A stretch of DNA of 11,981 nt from NS-12 sp045403215 (GTDB lineage: Bacteria; Nitrospirota; Nitrospiria; Nitrospirales; NS-4). The translations under genes and the position numbers were made by a program. Position 1 is the stretch's first letter; each line of letters opens with the position of its first letter. Below are positions 1 to 6,325 of this stretch, one piece after another. The stretch covers positions 1 through 11,981 of the forward strand of contig JAXIOW010000012.1 of the NCBI GenBank assembly GCA_045403215.1, in the 5' to 3' direction. The notes beneath the pieces were generated by a model. The model ran no database searches and was not told where the DNA came from. It saw only the letters and a list, made by a program, of their open reading frames with translations.

Positions 1-265
1 TCTCAGGGTCCGCGCTGATGCCGTTGTAATCGGCCAACTTCTGGGCAATCGCTTGCCGGAGTTCGGATAAGCCGTCGAACCGGCTATAGGTGTTCTGGCC
101 CAGGTCAATCGCCCGCTGGGCTCCCCGGCGTACCGCCTCAGGTACGGGCGTATCGCAGACCCCCTGGGACATGTTGATCCCCTTGACCCTGGCGCATTCA
201 ATGGTCATGGCCCGAATCTCGGATTGGGCCAGCCCCGCGGTTCGCCGACTCCATTCACGCCCCAT
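1..265 (-). CDS. PLP-dependent aminotransferase, class I/II (N-terminal part, cut by window edge)
   Basis: Only the first 88 or so residues are present; the rest lies beyond base 1. The readable part contains INMSQGVCDTPVPEAVRRG, then a segment reading QNTYSRFDGLSELRQAIAQK. This matches the N-terminal arm and small domain of fold-type I aspartate aminotransferase-like enzymes (compare the family pattern LSQG-P-F-P and Y-GLPELR-AIA). The catalytic lysine region is not in the window, so the substrate cannot be assigned. ATG at 265 is chosen because GGGGAG lies about 7 bases upstream; an in-frame GTG two codons earlier is too close to that site. The gene follows tRNA-Arg by 52 bases on the same strand with no obvious promoter between, so it may be the distal member of the rph operon. 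Confidence 0.75.
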   Translation of the reverse strand, partial: MGREWSRRTAGLAQSEIRAMTIECARVKGINMSQGVCDTPVPEAVRRGAQRAIDLGQNTYSRFDGLSELRQAIAQKLADYNGISADPE

Positions 266-317
266 GATCACGCTCCCCGACTGCGTTCCCCTGCCTCAAC
301 CTTGCTGTGGTGAAGTG

Positions 318-394
318 TGGCGCGCCCGGCAGGAATCGAACCTGCGACAACCAGCTTAGAAGGCTGGGGCTCTCTCCAACTGAGCTACGGGCGC
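318..394 (-). tRNA. tRNA-Arg (anticodon UCU)
   Basis: Full cloverleaf on the minus strand: acceptor GCGCCCG pairs with CGGGCGC, D stem GCTC/GAGC, anticodon stem CCAGC/GCTGG around loop CTTCTAA, and T arm GCAGG-TTCGAAT-CCTGC. The discriminator base is G and CCA is encoded. The anticodon TCT reads AGA and AGG. It lies 8 bases downstream of tRNA-Pro and is probably cut from the same precursor. Confidence 0.96.
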
Positions 395-401
395 GTCTAA
401 A

Positions 402-479
<78 letters not shown>

Positions 480-482
480 ACA

Positions 483-1076
483 TCATCCTGCTAGCATCAC
501 GGCTCTCGCCTGGGCTAATGCACGGCCTCGATGGCTGATGCGGTTCTTTTCCTCGGGCGTCAGCTCGGCCAGCGTCTTCCCGACCTCCGGTACGTAGAAG
601 ACCGGGTCGTACCCGAATCCGCCACAGCCGACCTGCGCCTCCGTGATCCGCCCGTACAGTTTGCCTTCCACCACCTGCTCGCGCCCGCTGGGGTCGACGA
701 GAGCCAACACGCACACGAACCGCGCTCCGCGGCGCTGCGGCGGCACGCCCTCCAGAAGCCGCAACAACTTGCGGATATTATCCTGAAACGTGCAGCCCTC
801 CCCGGCAAAGCGGGCCGCATGGAGTCCGGGCCGCCCTCCCAGCGCGTCCACTTCCAGCCCGGTGTCATCGGCCAAGGCCGGCTTGCCTGTGAACTTGGCG
901 GCAGACCAGGCTTTCTTGAGGGCGTTCTCCCGGTAGGTCCGACCGTCTTCGACCACCTCCGGCGCGCCGGGGAACTCGGCCAGCGACCGGACCGCGACCG
1001 GCAGGTCCGCCAGCATCGCGCGGATCTCCTCGACCTTGTGATGGTTGCCGGTCGCCACCACCAACTCGGTGATCAG
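483..1076 (-). CDS. rdgB: Non-canonical purine NTP pyrophosphatase (RdgB/HAM1, ITPase family)
   Basis: Hydrolyses dITP, XTP and ITP to monophosphates, keeping deaminated purines out of DNA and RNA; a cytosolic enzyme of the HAM1 family. Seen: the N-terminal nucleotide-binding motif VATGNHHKVEEI (about residues 7-18), the catalytic DDTGLEVDALGG (70-81), GFGYDPVF (153-160) and the terminal SHRGRAL (181-187). The start is uncertain. The first in-frame ATG, at 1178, would give 231 residues and lie deep inside rph, too long for a family of about 200. No ATG or GTG fits near the family N terminus. I choose CTG at 1076, six bases after a GGGGGA site and overlapping the rph stop as CTGA, giving 197 residues. 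TTG at 1064 (193 residues) is the main alternative. It is the second gene of the rph operon and ends three bases before tRNA-Pro. Confidence 0.93.
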   Translation of the reverse strand: MITELVVATGNHHKVEEIRAMLADLPVAVRSLAEFPGAPEVVEDGRTYRENALKKAWSAAKFTGKPALADDTGLEVDALGGRPGLHAARFAGEGCTFQDNIRKLLRLLEGVPPQRRGARFVCVLALVDPSGREQVVEGKLYGRITEAQVGCGGFGYDPVFYVPEVGKTLAELTPEEKNRISHRGRALAQARAVMLAG

Positions 1077-1813
1077 CGCAGATCCCCCACCAGCTCCTGC
1101 TGAAGCCTGACTAACGCGCTGATGCCGTTCCAGCCCAACGTCAGGAACTTGTTTAGCTCGTCCAGCGTGAATGGCCACTTCTCGGCGGTCCCCTGGACCT
1201 CCACGAACTGCCCCTTGCCGGTCATGACCAGATTCAAGTCCACCTCCGCGAGGGAGTCCTCAGCATAGCAGAGATCGGTCAACAGCTCGCCCCCGACCTT
1301 CCCGACACTCACCGCCCCCAGATAGTCTCTCAACGGGTTCTTTTTGATCAGTCCCTTCGCCCTCACCACGGCGACGGCGTCGGCCAGGGCCACGAACGCG
1401 CCGGTAACCGACGCCGTGCGCGTCCCGCCGTCCGCCTGGATCACGTCGCAATCCACCCAGAACGTCCGTTCGCCCAGTTCGTCCATGTCGGTCACGGCCC
1501 GCAACGATCGGCCGATCAAGCGCTGGATCTCGAGCGTTCGCCCTCCCTGCCTCCCTTTGGAGGCCTCGCGCACGGCCCGCTCGGGTGTGGCGCGCGGGAG
1601 CATGGCGTACTCCGCGGTCACCCAGCCCCGGTTCTGGCCTCGCAGAAAAGGAGGAACCTTCTCCTCGACCGACACGGTGCAGATCACCTTGGTCTCCCCC
1701 ATCTCGATCAACACCGACCCTTCCGCGTACTTGATGAAGTTGCGCGTGATCTTGACCGGACGGAGTTCGTCGGACCGACGACCGTCAACACGGACTAATG
1801 CCGCTCCGCTCAT
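1073..1813 (-). CDS. rph: Ribonuclease PH
   Basis: A phosphate-dependent 3'-to-5' exoribonuclease that trims tRNA 3' ends and takes part in RNA turnover; family members form hexameric rings. Seen: an N-terminal GRRSDELRPVKI, GRQGGRTLEIQRLIGRSLRA (87-106) with the arginines expected for phosphate binding, and DCDVIQADGGTRTASVTGA (121-139), the most conserved block of the family, with active-site aspartates. At 246 residues it is close to the E. coli length of 238. The start at ATG 1813 fits the family N terminus but has no Shine-Dalgarno; a TATAAT ends 8 bases upstream, suggesting a leaderless mRNA. It heads the operon rph-rdgB-tRNA-Pro-tRNA-Arg, so its product could help mature tRNAs made from its own transcript. 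Confidence 0.97.
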   Translation of the reverse strand: MSGAALVRVDGRRSDELRPVKITRNFIKYAEGSVLIEMGETKVICTVSVEEKVPPFLRGQNRGWVTAEYAMLPRATPERAVREASKGRQGGRTLEIQRLIGRSLRAVTDMDELGERTFWVDCDVIQADGGTRTASVTGAFVALADAVAVVRAKGLIKKNPLRDYLGAVSVGKVGGELLTDLCYAEDSLAEVDLNLVMTGKGQFVEVQGTAEKWPFTLDELNKFLTLGWNGISALVRLQQELVGDLR

Positions 1814-1821
1814 GGCGAGCC

Positions 1822-1850
1822 ATTATACGCGCCAGCCGGCGAGGGCGCAA
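1822..1850 (-). promoter_or_regulatory. Sigma70-like promoter of rph, predicted leaderless
   Basis: On the minus strand TTGCGC (1850-1845) is followed by a 17-base spacer and a perfect TATAAT (1827-1822). Eight bases then separate the -10 from the ATG of rph, so transcription would begin at or next to the start codon. The -35 matches the consensus at only three of six positions; the -10 is the stronger part. Confidence 0.6.
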
Positions 1851-1933
1851 TTCACGCGCCACCACGCCTCCCAGCGGCAGGAGCACTCGAATCATCGCCG
1901 CCACTGGCGCGGCTTTCAGTCGAGTCCCGTTGG

Positions 1934-1963
1934 TTGACTCGCCCGAGAAGCCGGTGCTAGAGT
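1934..1963 (+). promoter_or_regulatory. Sigma70-like promoter of serS
   Basis: TTGACT (1934-1939), an 18-base spacer and TAGAGT (1958-1963). The -10 ends 11 bases before the serS ATG at 1975, so the predicted leader is only about 4-5 bases. The 161-base gap between rph and serS therefore holds two divergent promoters, and I see nothing else in it. Confidence 0.5.
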
Positions 1964-1974
1964 GGCCCACGCTT

Positions 1975-3255
1975 ATGCTCGATCTGCGTCTCATCAGGGA
2001 GCGTCTGGAAGAGGTTCGCGCCAGCCTCGGCGCGCGCGCCCAGGACATCGACTGGGACGGGCTCCACAAGCTGGATCAAGAGCGGAGGGACCTGGTAACC
2101 AAAGTCGAGGAACTCCGGCACAAGCGCAAGACCGTGTCGGACCAGATCGCCAAGCTCAAACGGGACAACCGGCCGGTTGAGGCCCTCATGGAGGAGATGA
2201 GAGGCGCTGGCGATCGGCTCAAGCCCCTCGAAGATTCCCTGCGCGACGCCGAAGACCGGCTGAACGCCCTCGCGCTGAGGATCCCCAACATCCCGCATCC
2301 GTCCGTCCCGAACGGCGCGGATCCCTCCGCGAACCAAGAAGTCAGGCGTTGGGGGAAGGCGCCCACGCTGGCGTTTCCGCCCAAGCACCACTGGGAACTC
2401 GGCGAATCGCTCGGCATCTTGGATTTCGAGCGCGCCGCCCGCATGACTGGCGCCAGGTTCGCGGTGTACAGCGGCGAGGGCGCGCGTCTGGAACGGGCGT
2501 TGATCAACGTCATGCTGGACCTGCATACCACCGAGCACGGGTATCAGGAAATCCTTCCACCTTTCCTCGTGAACCGGGCCAGCATGACCGGAACCGGCCA
2601 ACTTCCGAAGTTCGAGGGCGATCTCTTTCGCCTGCGCGACGACGATTATTTCCTGATCCCGACAGCCGAAGTGCCGCTGACCAACCTGCACCGGGAAGAA
2701 ACCCTCCGCGAGGCCGTGCTCCCGCTCCAGTACACGGCGTACACCCCCTGTTTCCGGCGCGAAGCAGGGTCCTACGGGAAGGACACCCGCGGCCTCATCA
2801 GACAGCACCAGTTCAACAAGGTCGAGCTGGTCATGTTCAGCCGTGCGGAAAGCTCCTACGCCGATCTGGAGCGACTTACGACTCACGCCGAGGAGGTTCT
2901 CAAACGACTGCACTTGCACTACCGTGTCGTGACATTGTGCACCGGAGACATGGGTTTCGCCGCGGCAAAAACATACGACATCGAAGTCTGGCTTCCCGCG
3001 CAGGGCACGTTCCGCGAGATCTCGTCCTGCAGTAATTTCGAGGCGTTCCAGGCTCGACGGGCCAGCATCCGGTACAAAAAAGGCGATGGGAAATCCGAGT
3101 TCGTCCACACCTTGAACGGCTCCGGATTGGCGGTCGGGAGAACAGTGGTGGCGATTCTCGAGAACTACCAGCAGCCTGATGGGTCGGTGGTCATCCCGGA
3201 AGCTCTGCGCCCGCACATGGGAGGGCTGGAGAGAATCGCTAAGGGGGCAAGTTAG
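1975..3255 (+). CDS. serS: Serine-tRNA ligase (seryl-tRNA synthetase)
   Basis: Charges tRNA-Ser (and tRNA-Sec where present) with serine; a cytosolic class II synthetase that works as a dimer. Seen: the N-terminal MLDLRLIRERLEEVRASL typical of the family, a charged heptad-rich region over about residues 30-100 that forms the antiparallel coiled-coil arm gripping the long variable arm of tRNA-Ser, class II motif 2 beginning FRREAGSYGKDTRG (260-273), and motif 3 GSGLAVGRTVVAILEN (382-397). Length is 426 residues, normal for bacterial SerRS. The reading frame is open upstream to 1798, but ATG 1975 gives the conserved N terminus. There is no Shine-Dalgarno before it. tRNA-Ser(UGA) begins 8 bases after the stop codon, so the synthetase and its substrate are probably co-transcribed. 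Confidence 0.98.
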   Translation: MLDLRLIRERLEEVRASLGARAQDIDWDGLHKLDQERRDLVTKVEELRHKRKTVSDQIAKLKRDNRPVEALMEEMRGAGDRLKPLEDSLRDAEDRLNALALRIPNIPHPSVPNGADPSANQEVRRWGKAPTLAFPPKHHWELGESLGILDFERAARMTGARFAVYSGEGARLERALINVMLDLHTTEHGYQEILPPFLVNRASMTGTGQLPKFEGDLFRLRDDDYFLIPTAEVPLTNLHREETLREAVLPLQYTAYTPCFRREAGSYGKDTRGLIRQHQFNKVELVMFSRAESSYADLERLTTHAEEVLKRLHLHYRVVTLCTGDMGFAAAKTYDIEVWLPAQGTFREISSCSNFEAFQARRASIRYKKGDGKSEFVHTLNGSGLAVGRTVVAILENYQQPDGSVVIPEALRPHMGGLERIAKGAS

Positions 3256-3263
3256 CTCGGCAT

Positions 3264-3354
3264 GGAGGGGTGGCTGAGTGGACGAAAGCGGCGGCCTTGA
3301 AAGCCGTTGAAGGCCACGTGCCTTCCGTGGGTTCGAATCCTACCCCCTCCGCCA
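3264..3354 (+). tRNA. tRNA-Ser (anticodon UGA)
   Basis: A class II tRNA with a long variable arm. Acceptor GGAGGGG pairs with CCCCTCC, the anticodon stem GCGGC/GCCGT encloses CTTGAAA with anticodon TGA, the T arm is GTGGG-TTCGAAT-CCTAC, the discriminator is G and CCA is encoded. Anticodon UGA reads UCA and, by wobble, other UCN codons. It starts 8 bases after the serS stop and is probably processed from the serS transcript. Confidence 0.96.
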
Positions 3355-3405
3355 CACCCAACTTGTTTTCTGCATGCCTTTCTGCCCTGAGGCTTCCGCG
3401 AAAGT

Positions 3406-3434
3406 TTGACCGCCTATCCGAATGCTGTTATTTT
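3406..3434 (+). promoter_or_regulatory. Possible promoter of tRNA-Ser(GCU)
   Basis: TTGACC (3406-3411), a 17-base spacer and TATTTT (3429-3434). The predicted start, near 3441, lies about 17 bases before the second tRNA-Ser. This would let that tRNA be made independently of serS. Confidence 0.5.
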
Positions 3435-3457
3435 ACCTACAGCTGAGGTGAGAACAC

Positions 3458-3550
3458 GGAGAGGTGGCCGAGCGGCCGAAGGCAACGGTTTGCTAAACCG
3501 TCACAGGGCCAAAAGCTCTGTCGCGGGTTCAAATCCCGCCCTCTCCGCCA
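3458..3550 (+). tRNA. tRNA-Ser (anticodon GCU)
   Basis: A class II tRNA with a long variable arm. Acceptor GGAGAGG pairs with CCTCTCC, the anticodon stem ACGGT/ACCGT encloses TTGCTAA with anticodon GCT, the T arm is GCGGG-TTCAAAT-CCCGC, the discriminator is G and CCA is encoded. It reads AGC and AGU. The bases just after CCA (CACCCAGCTT) are nearly the same as those after the upstream tRNA-Ser(UGA). Confidence 0.96.
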
Positions 3551-3577
3551 CACCCAGCTTAGTGATCTTTTAGCACT

Positions 3578-3919
3578 TCATCTCGTCCGACTGGCTTCCC
3601 GAAATGCATCAACGCCAGCCCACGCGGCCACGAGGACCCAGGGGAAAGTCAGCCAATAGAAAAGTCCGACAAGGACGACAAACGCAAAGACGAACATGGT
3701 CGCCTTGTCGCTGCGCCCGCAGTAATACTGGCCCAAACCGGGACAGACAACGCTCAGGACGGTAGCCAGCAGCGGGTTCTTCGTCGGCCTCCTGTCCGTG
3801 CCTTCTTTGGGCCACAAACCCGCCAAGTCGACTCGACAGTATTTACAACGCTTGGCGCCGACCAATATGATACCCCGGCAATAGGGGCACGGTACGGTCT
3901 CAAGCCTTTCGTCGCTCAC
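3578..3919 (-). CDS. Zinc-ribbon and TM2-like small membrane protein, function unknown
   Basis: A protein of 113 residues. An N-terminal zinc ribbon has two Cys pairs, CPYC (Cys11, Cys14) and CKYC (Cys25, Cys28). It is followed by a basic linker and hydrophobic segments at about 49-61, 73-90 and 92-105. The motif CPGLGQYYCGR between them resembles the P-GxGxxYxG turn of TM2-like membrane proteins. It probably sits in the inner membrane with the zinc ribbon in the cytoplasm; its partner is unknown. GTG 3919 is chosen because AGGA lies six bases upstream; an in-frame GTG at 3943 lacks such a site and would overlap the PHP gene start. Its end converges on tRNA-Ser(GCU), with 27 bases between. 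Existence of the gene is fairly sure; function is not. Confidence 0.75.
   Translation of the reverse strand: MSDERLETVPCPYCRGIILVGAKRCKYCRVDLAGLWPKEGTDRRPTKNPLLATVLSVVCPGLGQYYCGRSDKATMFVFAFVVLVGLFYWLTFPWVLVAAWAGVDAFREASRTR
3842..3871 (+). promoter_or_regulatory. Possible promoter of the PHP gene, inside the divergent zinc-ribbon gene
   Basis: TTTACA (3842-3847), an 18-base spacer and TATGAT (3866-3871), each matching five of six consensus positions. The predicted transcript would start near 3879, leaving a leader of about 58 bases before the TTG at 3937. It lies within the coding region of the opposite-strand gene. Confidence 0.4.
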
Positions 3920-3936
3920 TGGAGTTCCTCGCACCC

Positions 3937-4788
3937 TTGTCACGGATCGACCTGCATGCTCACACCACCGCTTCTGACGGCAGCCTCACGCCGGAAGAAC
4001 TGGTGCGGCTGGCCAAGAGTCAGGGGGTTTCGACCTTGGCCGTCACCGACCATGATACCATCGCCGGCTTGTCCCGAGCGATCGCCGAAGGTGAGCGCGT
4101 CGGAGTGGAAATCATCCCGGGAATCGAGATCAGCTGCCTCTACAAGCAAACCGAGCTGCACATCCTGGGCTACTTCATCAACCCAGGGGACCCTCGCCTG
4201 GAGCCCGTTTTGGTCGGATACTCGGCGAGCCGTGAGGATCGCAACCCTCTCATCGTACGGCGGCTCCAGGAGCTTGGCTGCGACATCACCTACGAGGAAG
4301 TGAAGGCCCTTGCGGGATCCGCTACGGTCGGTCGCCCGCACATCGCGCAGGTGCTCCTGCGCAAAGGCTATGTCCGGAGCGTCTCCGAGGCTTTCGACCG
4401 TTACCTGGCCGATGACGGTCCGGCCTATGTTTCGCGTCTGCTCTCTCCGCCAGAGGAGGCGATCGGGCTGATCAGGCAGATAGGCGGGATCCCCGTCCTT
4501 GCCCATCCCGTCTATACCGCGCGTCTCAAGGAGCCCTTCGAGCAGCTCTGCGAGACGCTCAAGGGCCTCGGCTTGATGGGCATCGAAACGTTCTACAGCA
4601 GTCACAACCGGCAGCAGACCGACCGTTACCGCAGCATCGCCAGAGCGCAGGGCCTCCTCGTCACGGGAGGTAGCGACTTCCACGGGGATGCGAAGCCACA
4701 GCTCCTGGTGGGCACCGGTTACGGGAACCTCGAAATCCCGGCTGACCTGCTCGAGCCGATGCGGGCTCTGATCAAGGAGAGAAGATAA
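3937..4788 (+). CDS. PHP-domain phosphoesterase (TrpH/YciV, RNase AM-like)
   Basis: The PHP fold uses a trinuclear metal centre to hydrolyse phosphoesters. Near relatives act on 3',5'-nucleoside bisphosphates or remove nucleotides from RNA 5' ends (E. coli YciV/Rnm). Seen in order: DLHAHTTASDG (5-15; His7, His9, Asp14), VTDHDTI (36-42; Asp38, His39), IPGIEISC (60-67; Glu64), a ligand-like His75 in ELHILGYF, VGRPHIA, VLAHPVY, and GGSDFHGD near the C terminus. All metal-ligand positions I know for the family are present. At 283 residues it matches family length. The start is TTG 3937, the only candidate that keeps the DLHAH motif near the N terminus; GGAG lies 13 bases upstream, further than usual. 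It ends five bases before the convergent 336-residue gene, with no room for a hairpin terminator. Confidence 0.88.
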   Translation: MSRIDLHAHTTASDGSLTPEELVRLAKSQGVSTLAVTDHDTIAGLSRAIAEGERVGVEIIPGIEISCLYKQTELHILGYFINPGDPRLEPVLVGYSASREDRNPLIVRRLQELGCDITYEEVKALAGSATVGRPHIAQVLLRKGYVRSVSEAFDRYLADDGPAYVSRLLSPPEEAIGLIRQIGGIPVLAHPVYTARLKEPFEQLCETLKGLGLMGIETFYSSHNRQQTDRYRSIARAQGLLVTGGSDFHGDAKPQLLVGTGYGNLEIPADLLEPMRALIKERR

Positions 4789-4793
4789 GATGG

Positions 4794-5804
4794 TTAGTTG
4801 TCAGGGGTCTCGACGATATGGTTCTCGAAGCGCGTACACCCTTCGGCGAGCAAGCGGTTCGTCAGGACCTCGCCGGGCCACTCGATCGGCAAATCAGCGG
4901 TGAACACCCACACGTCCGGAGACGTCCATAACGGCCCGGCTTCATCGCCCACCGCCGGATCGAGCAGGTCCGTCCAGACCGGCATGTAGACGCCGTTGCC
5001 ACACTGGGTATGCAAGTGGACCATCACCCGCCCGCGCACGGTGGGAGTCAGTTCCCGCCACACGGCGATCGTCTCATCCGCCAGCCGCTGCAGGCCGACG
5101 GAATTCTTCGCATCGAATAGCGCGTACGCCGCATACACCGGGGCTTCCAGCAGATGCGGCGCCGGCGCCAAATCACCACACTGGGCACGCAAGCCTTGCA
5201 GTAGACCTTCCTGCTCCTCTGGCCCCAGCTCCTGCGGCACCGTCGGCTCCCCTTCCTCCCGCACGCCGAACAATAGATATACCGTGTGCTCCATGGGCGT
5301 ATGCAGGCGCGCCGCGAACGGCCGGCTCCGTGTTCCGCTGAACACCGTCCCGACATGCGCGTGCAGACCCTGCAGGGACAAGCGCTCCAGCGTCGTGTCC
5401 GTCAGGAGTTTCGGCTCCACCGCGACCTGGCTCTCGTGCGACAGATGCAGCGCGCGCCGCAGCAACGCCACTGTCTCTTCCGGGTCCACGGTCAGCCGGA
5501 GAGGTTGCTCAAAGTTCGCCTGCAGCGGCAGGGCGATCGTCAGCAGCGAGCCCCCCTGCGCTTCTTCCTCCCCGTCGCCTCCCACCACGGTCGCCGCGGC
5601 TTCAGCAAGCAGGTCGAAGAGCCACTCCGCCATGTCCTCGTCGAGCGCCGCCAGCACCGTCAGGATCTCTTCCTCGCGTCCCTGCTCGATCAGCTCGGTG
5701 AGGGTGTCGAGCGCGGCGTCCACATCCCAATGATCGTGCCGCCGGGCGTTGATGAGGTGGATCAGATCGCGCGTGAGGGGGTCGGGCCGACTCCAGTCCT
5801 GCAT
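4794..5804 (-). CDS. Unrecognised 336-residue protein
   Basis: I do not recognise a family. The protein has no signal peptide or membrane segment and is acidic, so it is probably cytosolic. The N-terminal 75 residues look all-helical, with a block of leucines and acidic residues (ELIEQGREEEILTVLAALDE). After an acidic glycine-rich linker (about 75-85) the rest looks mixed alpha/beta, with several conserved-looking stretches such as VMVHLHTQCGNGVYMPVW and SPDVWVFTADLPIEWPGE. The frame is long, and GGAG lies six bases before ATG 5804, so the gene is very likely real. It is transcribed away from the VOC gene, and its own sigma70-like promoter lies just upstream. Confidence 0.8.
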   Translation of the reverse strand: MQDWSRPDPLTRDLIHLINARRHDHWDVDAALDTLTELIEQGREEEILTVLAALDEDMAEWLFDLLAEAAATVVGGDGEEEAQGGSLLTIALPLQANFEQPLRLTVDPEETVALLRRALHLSHESQVAVEPKLLTDTTLERLSLQGLHAHVGTVFSGTRSRPFAARLHTPMEHTVYLLFGVREEGEPTVPQELGPEEQEGLLQGLRAQCGDLAPAPHLLEAPVYAAYALFDAKNSVGLQRLADETIAVWRELTPTVRGRVMVHLHTQCGNGVYMPVWTDLLDPAVGDEAGPLWTSPDVWVFTADLPIEWPGEVLTNRLLAEGCTRFENHIVETPDN

Positions 5805-5825
5805 GCCGTTCTCCTGCTCCTCTTT

Positions 5826-5854
5826 ATGCTAGAGACTTCTCACGGTGAATTCAA
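5826..5854 (-). promoter_or_regulatory. Promoter of the 336-residue protein gene
   Basis: On the minus strand TTGAAT (5854-5849), a 17-base spacer and TAGCAT (5831-5826). The predicted transcript starts near 5819, giving a leader of about 15 bases that holds the GGAG ribosome site. It overlaps the opposite-facing promoter of the VOC gene. Confidence 0.5.
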
Positions 5855-5865
5855 TCCTTTATGAT
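5837..5865 (+). promoter_or_regulatory. Promoter of the VOC gene
   Basis: TTCTCA (5837-5842), a 17-base spacer and TATGAT (5860-5865). It predicts a start near 5872 and a leader of about 36 bases. The -10 covers the ATG at 5861, which argues against using that codon as the VOC start. Confidence 0.45.
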
Positions 5866-5908
5866 TAGGTCCGCGACACGAGACAAACGTTCCTGCGAGG
5901 AAACCGTG

Positions 5909-6325
5909 ATGGAAAAGGGTTGTCCACCGCTGCAAGGATTACGACATCTGGCGCTCCGGGTACGGGACATCCGGAAGGCCAAGGACTTCTACCAACGCGT
6001 CTTCAGTATGAAGGTCGTCTGGGAGCCAGACCAGCAGAACTGCTACCTGAGTACAGGGACCGACAACCTCGCGCTGCACGAGGCGCCTGCTCCGGGCGAT
6101 CCCGAGCCGGCGCAACCTCTCTGGTCTTCGCTGGATCACTTCGGTTTCATCGCGGGCAGCCCACAAGTGGTGGACGCCTGGGCAGAGTGGGCGAAGCAGA
6201 ACGGCGTGAGGATTCTCGCCGCCCCGAATCGTCACCGGGACGGCAGCTATTCGTGCTACCTCGCCGACCCGGACGGCAACTCCATCCAGATCCTCTACGA
6301 GCCGACGATCAGCCGGGCCCCATAA
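5909..6325 (+). CDS. VOC-family (glyoxalase/bleomycin-resistance fold) protein
   Basis: A 138-residue protein with two vicinal-oxygen-chelate modules. Module one begins GLRHLALRVRDIRKAKDFYQ and module two LDHFGFIAGSPQVVDAW, followed by the family-typical YLADPDGNSIQILYE. Likely metal ligands are His13, His77 and Glu131, with His57 as another candidate. The family includes glyoxalase I, dioxygenases and antibiotic-binding proteins; the substrate cannot be told here. ATG 5909 is chosen because AGGA lies seven bases upstream; the earlier in-frame ATG 5861 lies inside the predicted -10. It is transcribed alone, and its stop codon is part of an inverted repeat. Confidence 0.85.
   Translation: MEKGCPPLQGLRHLALRVRDIRKAKDFYQRVFSMKVVWEPDQQNCYLSTGTDNLALHEAPAPGDPEPAQPLWSSLDHFGFIAGSPQVVDAWAEWAKQNGVRILAAPNRHRDGSYSCYLADPDGNSIQILYEPTISRAP

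Noticed and set aside
531..1103. A 190-codon plus-strand frame opposite rdgB
   Set aside because: rdgB is supported by several conserved motifs on the minus strand; the shadow frame has none.
1957..3216. A 419-codon open frame on the minus strand opposite serS
   Set aside because: serS is certain on the plus strand. The antisense frame has no recognisable motif, and long shadow frames are expected in GC-rich coding DNA.
3355..3457. Possible small gene or integration site between the two tRNA-Ser genes
   Set aside because: No reading frame of note and no integrase or direct repeat of useful length; a promoter for the second tRNA explains the AT-richer part.
3940..4683. A 247-codon open frame opposite the PHP gene
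   Set aside because: The plus-strand frame carries all PHP metal-binding motifs; the antisense product shows no family features.
4996..5733. A 245-codon plus-strand frame opposite the 336-residue gene, rich in Ser, Arg and Cys
   Set aside because: Its composition is typical of a GC-rich shadow frame. The minus-strand frame is longer, starts with a good ribosome site and has a more normal protein composition.
5861..5908. Longer VOC protein starting at ATG 5861
   Set aside because: The codon lies in the predicted -10 element, and the extra 16 residues do not resemble the family; ATG 5909 has AGGA at the right distance.
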